From: Apteryx mantelli
Lineage: Eukaryota > Chordata > Aves > Apterygiformes > Apterygidae
Assembly: GCF_036417845.1 (NCBI RefSeq)
Contig: NC_090012.1
Coordinates: 186,001-250,000 of the forward strand
Length of the DNA: 64,000 nt
Reading direction: 5' to 3'
Shown here: one piece after another, positions 1 to 17,394 of the stretch
How the letters are laid out: each line of letters begins with the position of its first letter
How positions within the stretch are numbered: the stretch's first letter is position 1
Program-made: the position numbers and the translations under genes
The notes under the pieces: generated by a model
The model's input: the letters and a program-made list of their open reading frames with translations, nothing else
Databases searched by the model: none
What the model was told of the DNA's origin: nothing

Positions 1-3000
1 TGGGCAAGGGTGAGCGAGAGCCGCCCGGACGCCTGGGTCCCTGCCGCGGCGGGGGGGGGGGGGGGGGGGCATCCGGATGCCTGGGTCCCCTTTTGGGGGG
101 GAGTCAGGGACTCCTGGGTCCCTTATTGAGGGATTGGGGGGGGTCCAGGGACTCCTGGGTCCCTTAATGGGGGATTGGGGGGGTCCCGGGACTCCTGGGT
201 CCCATATTGGGGGGGGGGTCTTGGGACTCCTGAGTCCCTAAAGGGGGGATTGGGGGGGTCCCAGGGCTCCTGGGCTCCCTAAGGGGGGGCTGGGGGGAGG
301 TTTGGGACTCCTGGGTCCTTTAATGGGGGATTGGGGGGGTCCCGGGCCTCCTGGGCTCCCTAAAGGGGGCTGGGGGGGGGTCTGGGACTCCTGGGTCCCA
401 TATTGGGGGGGGTCCAGGGACTCCTGGGTCCCTTAATGGGGGATTGGGGGGGGTCCCAGGACTCCTGGGCTCCCTAATGGGGGGCTGGGGGGGTCCCAGG
501 ACTCCTGGGTCCCATATTGGGGGGGGTCCTGGGACTCCTGAGTCCCTAAAGGGGGGATTGGGGGGGTCCCAGGACTCCTGGGCTCCCTAATGAGGGCCTG
601 GGGGGGGTCCCAGGACTCCTGGGTCCCACATTGGGGGGGGTCTTGGGACTCCTGGGTCTCTTACTGGGGAATTGGGGGGGGGTCCCAGGACTCCTAGGTC
701 CCTTATTGGGGGATTGAGGGGGGTCCCGGGACTCCTGGGCTCCCTAATAGGGGTCTGGGGGGGGTCTGGGACTCCTAGGTCCTTTATTGAGGGATTGGGG
801 GGAGTCCCAGGACTCCTGGGCTCCCTAATGAGGGGCTGGGGGGAGTCCCAGGACTCCTGGATCCCTTATTGAGGGATTGGGGGGGGTCCCAGGACTCCTG
901 GGTCCCATATTGGGGGGGGTCTTGGGACTCCTGGGTCCCTTATAGGGGGATTGGGGGGGTCCCAGGGCTCCTGGGCTCCCTAATGGGGGGCTGGGGGGGG
1001 TCTGGGACTCCTGGGTCCCTTAATGGGGGATTGGGGGGAGTCCCAGGACTCCTGGGCTCCCTAATGGGGGGCTGGGGGGGTCCCAGGACTCCTGGGTCCC
1101 ATATTGGGGGGGGTCTTGGGACTCCTGGGTCCTTTAATGGGGGATTGGGGGGATCCCAGGACTCCAGGGCTCCCTAATGGGGGATTGGGTGGGATCCCGG
1201 GGCTCCTGGGTCCCTTTATGGGGAGATTGGGGGTCCCAGGACTCCTGGACTCCCTAAAGGGGGGCAGGGGGGGTCCCAGGACACCTGGGTCCCCTCCTCA
1301 CCCCCCCCCCGTCCCCCCCGTTTCCCCCCCCCCCCCCAGTGTGCACCCAGCTGCTGGTGTCGCGGCCGGACGAGGAGAACATCACCGGTTACCTCCAGCT
1401 CCTCGAGAAGTGCCTGACGCACGAGGTAGGGGGGCCGGGGCGGGCTCCCGGATGCCTGGGCCCCCGCGGGGGGGTGCGGGGGGGTGCAGGGGGGTCCCGG
1501 CCCCCCCCCCTGACGCCCCCCCCCCCCCACCCCCGGCGCAGGCGTTCACGGAGACGCAGAAGAAGAGGCTCCTCTCCTGGAAGCAGCAAGTGCTGAAGCT
1601 GCTCCGGGCTTTCCCCAAGAAGGTGCCGCTCGACGTCCCCGGCTACCGGCCCCCCAAGGGGTAAGTGGGGGCCCGGGGGGGTCCCTATGTCCTTCCCCCC
1701 CCCGCCAGGGGGGTCTGGGGGTCCCCGGGGTGCCTCAGTTTCCCCCTAGGACCCTTCATGTGCCCTGCTTCCCCCCGTTCCAGGAGGTCTGGGGGGGGTG
1801 TTTCCCCCCCGGGGGGTCTTGGGCACCCCTGGGTGCCTCCTTATCCCCCGTGGGTGCCCCAGTGTCCCCCCCCCAAGTGTGTTGGGGGGGCCCTGGGTGC
1901 CTCAGTTTCCCCCCTGGAGGGGGTCTCAGGCCCCTTGGGTGCCCCAGTGCCCCCCTAAGAGTGTCAGGTTTCCCCCCGGGTGCCTCAGTTTCTCTCCTGG
2001 GGGGGTCTAGGGCCCCCCCGGGTGCTTCCTTATCCGCCTTGGGATCCCCCGGGTGCCTCAGTTTCCCCCTTGGGTGCCCCAGTGCCCCCTAAGAGTGTTT
2101 GGGGCCCCCCCAGGTGCCTCAGTTTCCCCCCCTGGGGGGTCTAGGGCCCCCCTGGGTGCCTCCTTATCCCCCTTGGGACCCCCTGGGTGCCTCACTTTCC
2201 CCCCGGGGGGGTTTGGGAGCCCCCCAGGTGCCTCCTTATCCCCCTTGGGACCCCCCGGTGCCTCACTTTCCCCCCGGGGGGGTTTGGGAGCCCCCCAGGT
2301 GCCTCCTTATCCCCCTTGGGACCCCCCGGGTGCCTCAGTTTCCCCCCGGGGGGGGTTGGGAGCCCCCCAGGTGCCTCCTTATCCCCCTTGGGACCCCCCG
2401 GGTGCCTCAGTTTCCCCCTGGGGGGGGGTTGGGGGCCCCCAGGTGCCCCTGGGGCTGGGTGGGGGGGCGTCTGGGGGTGCTGGCGCCGCCCTGACACCCC
2501 CCCCCCCGCTGTGTCCCCCCCCCAGCTGGGCCTTCGGCTCCAACTCGCTCCCCATAGCTGGCTCTGTGGGGGGGGCGGGGGGGCGGCGGGGGCAGCGCCC
2601 CTTCGCCCTGCCCCCCCGGGCGCTGCCCCCCGCCCGCCTGGGGCTCCTGGGCCCCGCCGCCATGGGGGGGGGGCCCGGACCTGCCCCCCGGCACCCGCTG
2701 GGTGGCCCCGCTGCCGCCCAGGGCCGGCAGGTGAGTGCGGGGGGGGGGGTGGTCCCGGACGCCTGGGCCCTTGGGGGTGTGTGGGGGGGTCCCAGATATT
2801 AGGGATCTGTTTGGGGGGGGGGGTCTTGGATGGTGGGGTCCATGGGGGGGTGGGGCTCCCGGACGCCTGGGTCCTTGGGGGTGTGTGTGGGGGTCCCACT
2901 TAGGGGGGGTCCTGGACACCTGGGACCTTGGGGGTGATGGGGGGGTACCGGACACCTGGGTCCTTTTGGGGGGGGGTCCCGGATGCCTGGGTCCTTGGGG

Positions 3001-5034
3001 GTGTGTGTGGGGGGGGTCCCAGATGCCTGGGTCCTTGGGGGGGGGGGGGTCCTGGATGCCTGGGTCCTTTTGGGGGGGGGTCCCAGATGCCTGGGTCCTT
3101 GGGGGGGGATTCTGGATGCCTGGGTCCTTGGGAGGCAATGGGGGGGGTCCCGGACACCTGGGTCCTTGGGGGTGTGTGGGGGGGTCCCATGCACCTGGGT
3201 CCTTGAGGGGGGGGTGTCCCGGATGCCTGGGTCCTTGGGGGGGGGTCCCAGCCACCTGGGTCCTCCCGGGGGGGGGGATCCCGGATGCCTGGGCCCTTCC
3301 CCACCCGCATGCAGGGGGGACACCCCATTCCTGGTGCCATTTTGGGGACCCCCCCCCGGCTGTTCCCGTGGGGCCCAGCCGCGGTGGTGGGGGGGGGGTC
3401 CCGCCAGCCCCCCTGACCCCCCCCACCCCGTGCAGAGCCTGTGGTTCGCCAACCCCGGGGGCAGTAACAGCGTGCCGGGGCAGAGCCGCAGCGCGGTGCA
3501 GCGCACCCACTCGCTGCCCGTGCACACCTCGCCGCAGGCCGTCCTCATGTTCCCCCAGGGTAGGCCGCGCCCGGACGCCTGGGCCCCTGCTGCCCGCGGG
3601 GCGGGGGGGGGAAGGGGGGGGAAGGGGGGGGCGCCCCCCGCACTCCTGCATCCCTGTGGGGGGGGGTGGAACGGCGCCCCGGACACCTGGGTCCTTGCTG
3701 GAAGGGGGGTTGTGGGGTGGCCTGGATGCCTGGGTCCCTCCTGGGGGGTTTTGGGGTGCCCCAGATGCCGGGGTCCCTCTTGAGGGGGGGGTTTGGGGTG
3801 TCCTGGACGCCTGGGCCCCTGCTGAGTAGGGTGACAGGGGGCCCGGACACTGGTGTCCCTCTTGGGGGGGGGTTGTGGGGTGTCCCGGACGCCTGGGCCC
3901 CTGCTGAGTGGGGTGACAGGCGCCCCGGACACTGGGGTCCTTCTTTGGGGGGGGGTTTGGGGTGTCCCGGACGCCTGGGTCCCTGCTGAGTGGGGTGACA
4001 GGGTGCTCTGGACACTGGGGTCCCTCTTGGGGGGGGGTTTGGGGTGCCCCGGGCACCGGGGTCCCATGGGGGCATGGGGGGGGGGGCCTGGGCACAGAGC
4101 TGTGCCCTTTGGGGGGCTTGGGGGGGTGCAGGACTCCTGGGTCCTTATTGGGGGGTTGGGGGGGTCCCAGGACTCCTGGGCTCCCTAAAGGGGGCTGGGG
4201 GGGGTGCAGGACGCCTGGGCCCCCTCTCACCGTGTCCCTTCCCCCCCCCCCGCAGAGTGCCAGCTCCCCGGCACCGACCTGGAGATCAACCCGACGCTGG
4301 AGTCGCTGTGCCTGAGCATGACAGAGCACGCGCTGGGCGGTGCGTGGGGACACGGGGGGGGGGGACACCGTGGGGACACCACGGGGACGGGGGGGACACC
4401 GTGGGGGACGGGGACACCTCGGGGACCCACAGCAGCATCGGGGAACGCGGCGGGGCGCGAGGATGGGAGGGGACACGAGGGCGCGTAGGGGGACATGGTA
4501 CGCAGGGGGACGTGGCTGGGCAGGAGGAGACACGGTGGGGGGACACGGGGGCACACGGTGCATGGGGGGACGTGGCTGGGCAGGAGGGGACACGGGGTGG
4601 CACAAGGGGACATGGGGACACAGGATGGGGGACATGAGGGCACATGGGGAGATGTGGCTCGACAGGAGGGGACACAGGGTGGCACGAGGGGACACGGGAC
4701 ACGAGAGGATGGGGGGGCACGTGAGGGTGCACGGGGGACACGAGGGTGCACGAGGGGACACCAGGGGACACGAGGGTGCGCGGGGGGATGTGGCTCGACA
4801 GGAGGGGATAACGGGGAGGCACGAGGGGACACGGTGCGTGAGGGGGACACGATGGCATGTAGGGGGGACATGGGAGGCACCAGGGGACACGAGGGGACAC
4901 GGTGGCACGCGGGGGGACACGGGGGAGCACCAGGGGACACGAGGGCGCACAGGGGGGTGACACGCGTCCCCCCCGCCACCCTGACGCGTCCCCGTCCCCC
5001 CCAGACGGCACAGACAAGACCCTCGACCATCTGA
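1..5034 (+). CDS. SAMD4B: SAMD4B (Smaug2), C-terminal half, partial at the left edge
   Basis: Sterile-alpha-motif RNA-binding translational repressor (Smaug family); the SAM domain itself lies to the left of the window. Exons with good splice sites: 1340-1425, 1542-1660, 2526-2730, 3436-3559, 4256-4339 and 5005 onward. Bases 1-9, followed by GTGAGC, probably end the preceding exon and supply the first base of the joined codon. The peptide runs [17 protein letters not shown], then [62 protein letters not shown] and [21 protein letters not shown], matching the Smaug2 C-terminus as I remember it. Phases agree at every junction. Oddity: the last exon reads DGTDKT, then leaves the conserved ending. 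One extra C in 5020-5022 pushes the TSTI-stop (TGA 5032-5034) out of frame, and as written the frame stays open to 5150. Confidence 0.93.
60..1320. repeat. SAMD4B intronic minisatellite, GGACTCCTGGGTCCC family
   Basis: About thirty units of 38-44 bp: GGGTCCCAGGACTCCTGGGT, then CCCTAATGGGGGATTGGGG or CCCATATTGGGG. The frames at 672-1664 and their antisense partners are shadows. Confidence 0.9.
1661..2525. repeat. SAMD4B intronic minisatellite, GGTGCCTCAGTTTCCCCC family
   Basis: Units of about 65-70 bp with TGCCTCAGTTTCCCCC and TGCCTCCTTATCCCCCTTGG, most regular at 2090-2430. Confidence 0.85.
2731..3435. repeat. SAMD4B intronic minisatellite, GGATGCCTGGGTCCTTGGGG family
   Basis: About eighteen units of 27-45 bp on the plus strand, carrying the dispersed core motif. 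The 900-codon minus-strand frame across 2407-5109 is a translation of this and neighbouring arrays. Confidence 0.85.
3560..4255. repeat. SAMD4B intronic minisatellite, GACACTGGGGTCCCTCTTGG family
   Basis: Units of about 70 bp pairing GGACGCCTGGGCCCCTGCTG with GACACTGGGGTCC and GGTTTGGGGTG. Confidence 0.8.
4340..5004. repeat. SAMD4B last intron, GGGGACACGAGG minisatellite
   Basis: Units of 12-25 bp (GGGGACACGAGGG, GGTGGCACGAGGGGAC, GACGTGGCTGGGCAGGAGG). No coding support. Confidence 0.85.
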
Positions 5035-5869
5035 CGGCGCCGCCGCCGCCTCCCTCCTCGCCGCTGCCCCGCCGTTATTGCCCCCCCTCTCCCCCCCCCG
5101 GGGTGTCACGGGGCAAACGGGGGCGCCATCACCCCCCCCCCCCGGCGTGACACCCCCCCCCCAGCCCAGAGCCCCCTCCCCGCCCCGGGGGGGGCATCAA
5201 GGACCCCCGAAATGGGGGCTAAGGGGGGGGGGGAATTTGCCCCCTCACGGGGGGGGATTTACCCCCTCGGGGGGGGGATTTGCCCCCCCCGGGGAGGGGG
5301 AACCAGGGGCAAATTCCCCCCCCAGGCTGGGGGGTGCGTTAGGGGCCCCCCCCAAAATCCCTGGCGACTGAGGGGCTCCCGGGGGGGGGGGGGAGGCTGA
5401 TGAATTTGCCCGGGGGGGGGGCCAGTTGCAAGGTGGGGGGGGGGGGTGCGAGGTGCGCGCACACGCGTGTGCGACGCGTGCAAACACTACAGGGGGCGGG
5501 GCTTGCACGGGGAGGGGCGTGGCGGGGGCGGGGCTCTCCCGGGCCCTTTTTTGTTGTTGGTTTTTTTTTTGGTGTTTAACCTTTTTTTTTGTTGTTTTTT
5601 TTTTTAAAACCCCCCCTTTTTTTTCGGCCTTTTCTCTTTATTATTATTATTATTATTATATTAATATTATTTGCCCCGGCGGGAGCAGCTCCCCCGTGTT
5701 TTTTTTTTTGTTTTTGTTTTTTTGGGGGGAGGGGGCCCCGGTTTTAGGTACACGTCGCCGCCCCCCCCCTCAGCCCCCCCCCAGCTTCGGTACAGCCCCG
5801 CCGCCCCCCCCCCCCCTTTGTACACGTAGCGCCGCGGCCCTCGAGATAGAAACGTTATTTTAGATACAT

Positions 5870-5875
5870 TTTATT
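5870..5875 (-). terminator. Polyadenylation signal AATAAA, PAF1
   Basis: Plus-strand TTTATT, read as AATAAA on the minus strand, about 145 bases beyond the PAF1 stop codon. It lies inside the SAMD4B 3'UTR, so the two transcripts overlap tail to tail. Confidence 0.55.
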
Positions 5876-5920
5876 ATGAATAACTTTTGTTATGACTATG
5901 GCTGTAACCATGACTACGTT

Positions 5921-5926
5921 ATTAAA
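5921..5926 (+). terminator. Polyadenylation signal ATTAAA, SAMD4B
   Basis: ATTAAA in an AT-rich island directly after the T-rich SAMD4B 3'UTR. It is the only good plus-strand signal before PAF1 coding sequence starts on the other strand. Confidence 0.5.
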
Positions 5927-6018
5927 GAGAAACACAACAAACCGCCGCTGCCCCGAAACGGCCTCTTTTCGCCCCGAATCGGGGCTGCGAGCCGCCGGAG
6001 CCTCCCCGGCGCCCGGCC

Positions 6019-12555
<6,537 letters not shown>

Positions 12556-12763
12556 GCGCGCCGGGCCGGGGCCGGGGCCGGGGCCGGGGCCGGGACCGCG
12601 GCGAGGCGGCGGCGACCCTGAGCAGGCGCCGCGGGGGGCACCCGCGGCCGGAAGAGCGCCGCCGCTTCCGGGAGCCGCGAGGGCCCCCGCGGCGCTGCGT
12701 CACTTCCCGGCGGGAAAGCGCGCTTAGGCGGCCGGGAGCGGAAGTGGGGCGGGGCGCGACAAG

Positions 12764-15700
12764 ATGGCGGCGCCCCCTCAGCCGCAGCCGGGCCCGGGAC
12801 CGGCAGCCGCGTCGGGGCCGCCGCCGCCGCCGATGCCCGCGGGGCCGGGGCAGGCGCCGGGACCGGGGCAGGCGCCGGGGCCGCCGCTCCCGGCCCAGGT
12901 GGCGGCTGCGGCGGCGGCCGCGCAGGCGCAGGACTTCGACCCGGTGCAGCGCTTCAAGCTGCTCATCCCGCAGCTGAAGGAGAGCCTGCAGGTGGGCGGG
13001 GACTGCCGCGGGAAAGGGGCGGGGACTGCCGCCGGGGTGAGGCTGTGCTCGCAGCTGTTTCGGGGCGGGGCCTGCCGCCGGGATTCGGCGGCACTGGCAG
13101 CTGTTTGTGGGCGGGGCTTGCCGCCGGGGTGAGGCTGTGCTCGCAGCTGTTTCGGGGCGGGGCCTGCCGCCGGATTCGGCGGCGCTCACAGCTGTTTGCG
13201 GGCGGGGCTTGCCGCCGGGGTTTCGGCGCGGCGGAGGGCGGGGCCCGCCGCCGGATTTGGGAGGGGCTGCCGCCGGAATGGGGTGGGACCGGCGGGCGGG
13301 AAGGGGTGGTGTTGGAGGGCTGCTGGGAAGGGGCGTGGCCTGCCCGGGAGGGGCGGGGTCGAGCCCTTACTTGGCCGGGGGCGGAGGGGGGGGAGGGGTC
13401 CCTGTCCCCAGGTGTCCTGGGGGCGGGGGGGGGGAAGTCCCCAGGGGTCCCTTCCTGGGGGGTCCCTGTCCCCAAGGGACCTGGGGGGGGGGTGTCCCAG
13501 TCCCCAGGAGTCCCGGGGGGCGTGTCCCAGCCCCCATGTCCCTGCCTGGGTGTCCTGGGGGGTCCCTATCCCCAAGGGACCTGGGGGGGTTCCCTGCCCC
13601 CATGTCCCAGCCTGGGGGTCCCAGTCCCCAGGGGTCCTGGGGGCGGGGGGGGTCCCCAGGGGTCCCTGCCTGGGGGTCCAGGGGGGTCCCTGCCCCCATG
13701 CAGGGTGTCTGGGGGGGGGCGAAGCCCCTGTCCTGGGGGGCCCGAGGTGACACATGGGGCTGCAGGGGGCAGCGGGCAGAGCCAGGCCTCGGTCGTCGGT
13801 GTCCCCCCCCCCCCCGGGTGGCCGTGTCCCCCCTGGGTCCCTGTCTGTCACCCCCTGTCACCCCCCTGTCCCCCCCCCCAGACGCTGATGAAAGTGGCTG
13901 CCCAGAACCTGATGCAGAACTCGAACATCGACAACGGGCAGTGAGTGACGTCCCCGTCCCTGTCCCCCCCCCCGCACCCCCCCAGTTCCCTCTCCATGTC
14001 ACCAAGAGCCCCCCAGTGTCCCCCAATTCCCCCCCCAGCGACCTCCCAGTCCTACCCCAGTGCCCTAAATTCCCCCTCAAGTCCTCCCAGTCCCCCCACC
14101 CCCAGTCCATCCCAGTCTCGTCCCAGTGCTTCCCAGTCCCCTCCATTTCCCCTCCCAGTGCCCCCCAATCCCCCCCACGTCTCTCTAGTGTCTCCCAGAG
14201 CCCCCCAGTCCCCCAATTCCCCCCAGAGCCCCCAGTTTGTCCCAGTCTCGTCCCAGTGCTCCCCAGTCCTCTCTAATTCCCCCCAGTGTCTCTCAGGGCC
14301 CCCCCCAGAGCCCCCCAGTCTGTCCCAGTCTCCTCCCAGTCCCCCCCCAGCCCCCGCGAGCCCCCCCGTGGTCACGGTGGCGGCGGTGGCAGGCGTGTCC
14401 CCCGTCCCCCCCCCAGGAAAAGCGCCGACGGGGCCCTGCAGCGCTTCGACAAGAGCCTCGAGGAGTTTTATGCCCTCTGCGACCAGCTGGAGCTCTGCCT
14501 GGTGAGCCGCCGCGTCCCCGCGTCCCCCCTGGGGCGTCCCTGTGTCCCCCAGGTGTCCTCGTGTCCCCCGGGGTGTCCTCGTGTCCCCCCAGGGTGTCCT
14601 CGTGTCCCCCCGGGTGTCCTCGTGTCCCCCGGGGCATCCTCGTGTCCCCCCGGGGCGTCCTCGTGTCCCCCCGGGGCGTCCTCGTGTCCCCCCGGGCATC
14701 CTCGTGTCCCCCCGGGGCATCCTCGTGTCCCCCGGGGCGTCCTCGTGTCCCCCAGGGTGTCCTCAAGTCCCCCCGGGTGTCCTCGTGTACCCCGGGGCAT
14801 CCTCAAGTCCCCCAGGGTGTCCTCGTGTCCCCCCAGGGTGTCCTCGTGTCCCCCGGGGCATCCTTGTGTCCCCCAGGGTGTCCTCGTGTCCCCCCGGGCG
14901 TCCTCAAGTCCCCCCAGGGTGTCCTCGTGTACCCCGGGGCATCCTCATGTCCCCCAGGGCGTCCTCAAGTCCTCCCGGGTGTCCTCGTGTCCTCCCGGGT
15001 GTCCTCGTGTCCCCCGGGGCATCCTCAAGTCCCCCAGGGTGTCCTCGTGTCCCCCAGGGCGTCCTCAAGTCCCCCCGGGTGTCCTCATGTACCCCGGGGC
15101 ATCCTCATGTCCCCCCAGGGCGTCCTCGTGTCCCCCGGGGCGTCCTCGTGTCCCCCGGGGCATCCTCAAGTCCCCCAGGGTGTCCTCGTGTCCCCCCAGG
15201 GTGTCCTCGTGTCCCCCAGGGCGTTCTCAAGTCCCCCCGGGCGTCCTCGTGTCCCCCCGGGGCGTCCTCGTGTCCCCCCGGGCATCCTCGTGTCCCCCAG
15301 GGCGTCCTCGTGTCCCCCCGGGTGTCCTCGTGTCCCCCGGGGCGTCCTCGTGTCCCCCCGGGTGTCCTCAAGTCCCCCCGGGTGTCCTCGTGTCCCCCGG
15401 GGCATCCTCATGTCCCCCCAGGGTGTCCTCATGTCCCCCCAGGGCGTCCTCGTGTCCCCCGGGGCGTCCTCAAGGTCCCTGGGGTGCCCCTGTGTCTGCA
15501 TCAGGGTTTTCCCACATCCTTTGGGGTGTCCCCACGTCCCCTGCGGTGTCCCCGTGTCCCCCAGGGCATCCCTGCAGCCCCCGGGACGTCCCTCTGTCCC
15601 CCAGGGCATCCCCACGGCCCCCAGGGGTGTCTCTGCGTCCCCACCAGTGTGTGCCCACCTCCTTCGGGGCGTCCCCGCATCCCCCAGGGCGTCCTCATGT

Positions 15701-16667
15701 CCCCCGGGGCATCCCTGTGGTCCCCAGGGGTGTCCCTGTGTCCCCGCCTCCTTTGGGGTGTCCCCACGTCCCCCTGGCACGTCACCGTGGTCCCTGGTAC
15801 ATACCTGCGTCCCCCCCCGTGCGTCCCCGCATCCCCTAAGGCATCTTTGCATCCCCCGGGGGTGTCCCGTGTCCCCCTGGGGGTGTCATCACAGCCCTCT
15901 GGCCATTCCTGCGTCCCCTGAGGTGTCCCCATGTCCCCCCCAGGCCGTCCCCATGTCCCTGGGGTGTCCTGTGTCCCCCCACACGATCCCCACGGCCCCC
16001 AGGGTGTTCCCATGTCCCCCCCAGGCCATCCCCTTGTCCCCTGGGGTGTCCTCGTGTCCCCCTGGGCCGTCCCCATGTCCCCCAGGGTGTCCCCATGTCC
16101 CCCAGGGTGTTCCCACGGCCCCCGGGGTGTCCCCATGTCTCCCCCAGGCCATTCCCTTGTCCCCTGGGCCATCCCCGTGTCCCCCCTGAGCCGTCCCCAT
16201 GTCCCCCAGGCCATCCCCATGTCCCCCAGGGTGTTCCCACGGCCCCTGGGGTGTCCCCATGTCTCCCCAGGCCATCCCCATGTCCCCTGGGGTGTCCCCG
16301 TGTCCCCTGAGGTGTCCCCACAGCCTCCCCAGCCATCCCCACGTCCCCCCGGCCGTCCCTGCGTCCCCCCAGTGCCTCCCCCCGGCCGTCGCCGTCCCCC
16401 CGGGGCGGGCGGTGACGCCGCCGTCTCCGTCGCCGGCAGCGGCTGGCGCACGAGTGCCTCTCGCAGAGCTTCGACAGCGCCAAGCACTCGCCCACGCTGG
16501 TGCCCACGGCCACGAAGCCGGAGGCGGCGGCGGGCGAGAGCCTGCCCTACACGCAGTACCTGCCGCTCATCAAGGCGCAGATCGCCGGCGCCAAGGACAT
16601 CCACAACGCCCTGCTCGAGGGCGCCAACAAGATCACCGGCAAGCTGCCCCCCCCCGGTGCCCCCTAG
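12764..16667 (+). CDS. MED29: MED29, Mediator tail subunit 29, complete
   Basis: Small subunit of the Mediator coactivator (Drosophila Intersex homologue). Exons 12764-12991, 13882-13940, 14417-14501 and 16440-16667; all phases join and give 199 residues (human 200). A low-complexity Pro/Gly/Ala start is followed by AQDFDPVQRFKLLIPQLKES, then TLMKVAAQNLMQNSNIDNGQ, SADGALQRFDKSLEEFYALC, RLAHECLSQSFDSAKHSPTL and AKDIHNALLEGANKITGKL, which is the whole conserved core. Start: first ATG after the promoter, context AAGATGGCGG. Intron 3 is 1.9 kb of minisatellite. The last exon's end has been copied downstream (16673-17130). Confidence 0.96.
12992..13881. repeat. MED29 intron 1 repeats
   Basis: Two families. 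At 13000-13260, units of about 60 bp contain GGGGCCTGCCGCCGG, CGGCGGCGCT and CAGCTGTTT. At 13385-13740, units carry GTCCCCAGGGGTCCTGGGGG. Coding-looking frames here are repeat products. Confidence 0.7.
14540..16420. repeat. MED29 intron 3 minisatellite
   Basis: From 14540 to about 15475 a near-perfect 18-20 bp unit (GTCCTCGTGTCCCCCGGGGC and variants with AAGTCC or CATGTCC) repeats about fifty times. It then decays into 20-30 bp units with GTGTCCCCATGTCCCCC to 16420. Plus- and minus-strand frames of 400-650 codons here are artefacts of a unit length close to a multiple of three. Confidence 0.9.
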
Positions 16668-17260
16668 CCCCCCCCCCCCCCCCGCCAGGGTGCACGAGGG
16701 GCTGGGGGTGCTCGTCACCCCCGGGATGCCCCATGCAGGACACCGGGAGTGTCCCCAGCACCCTGTTTTGGGACGCTAACAGGATCAGCGGCAAGCTGTC
16801 GCGCCCCTGGTGCACCCTGACCGCGCACGAGGGTGCACGAGGGGCCGTGGGGTGCTCGTCACCCCGGGGACGCCCTGCGCGGGGCACCGGGGGTGTCCCC
16901 AGCACCCTGTTTTGGGACACTGACGGGATCAGCAGCAAGCTGTCCTGCCCCTGGTGCACCCTGACCGCGCACGAGGGTGCACGAGGGGCCGTGGGGTGCT
17001 CGTCCCCCCCGGGACACCCCATGTGGGGCACTGGGAGTGTCCCCAGCACCCTGTTTTGGGGCACTGATGGGATCAGCAGCAAGCTGTCACACCCCTGGTG
17101 CACCCTGACCGCGCACGAGGGTGCATGGGGGGGGGGTCTGTCACCCTGGGGGGGGCTCTGGGTGCCTCGCGCGTGCGGGGGTGTCTCTCCCCCCGGGGGG
17201 GGTTCTAGGTGCCTCGCACGAGGGTACCCGGGCCCCCGCCGCCGTGCAAATAAAGCTTTC
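16668..17260 (+). repeat. MED29: MED29 3'UTR with a 144-bp triplication derived from the coding end
   Basis: Three copies of a 144-bp unit share the landmark GGGATCAGC(A/G)GCAAGCTGTC at about 16782, 16926 and 17070. The landmark matches the MED29 coding end at 16630 (AAGATCACCGGCAAGCTG) with a few changes, so the array appears to have grown from the last exon. It ends before the AATAAA at 17249. Confidence 0.8.
17249..17254 (+). terminator. Polyadenylation signal AATAAA, MED29
   Basis: GCAAATAAAGC, the first canonical plus-strand signal after the MED29 stop codon, giving a 3'UTR of about 600 bases. Confidence 0.7.
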
Positions 17261-17394
17261 GGTGCGCGGGTGGCGCGTGCGAGAGTCCTTCCCTCCGTGG
17301 GGGCGGCGGGCGGGGGCTCGCACGAGACCGGGGGGGGGGGTTTCCCCCCCCTTGCACGGGCAGGCTGTCCTCGCACGAGGGAGTTTCCCCGTCG

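Larger units (their letters stand above)
5035..5945 (+). other. SAMD4B: SAMD4B 3'UTR
   Basis: Non-coding sequence after the conserved stop. It begins as C- and G-run DNA, holds a short CGCACACGCGTGTGCG palindrome near 5458, and then becomes T-rich (5545-5720) with a TTATTATTATT tract at 5638-5660. It ends near the ATTAAA at 5921-5926. Its last part overlaps the antiparallel end of PAF1. Confidence 0.6.

Noticed and set aside
2407-5109. A 900-codon minus-strand open frame opposite SAMD4B
   Set aside because: Pro/Arg-rich translation of several different minisatellites and antisense exons, with no domain, no codon signal and no promoter.
14545-15475. Regularly spaced short repeats resembling a CRISPR array
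   Set aside because: No unique spacers between units, unit length varies, and the setting is a vertebrate intron.
14237-16189. A 650-codon plus-strand frame (and antisense frames) in MED29 intron 3
   Set aside because: Pure translation of an 18-20 bp repeat. The frames exist because GC-rich repeats lack stop codons, and true MED29 exons flank it in other phases.
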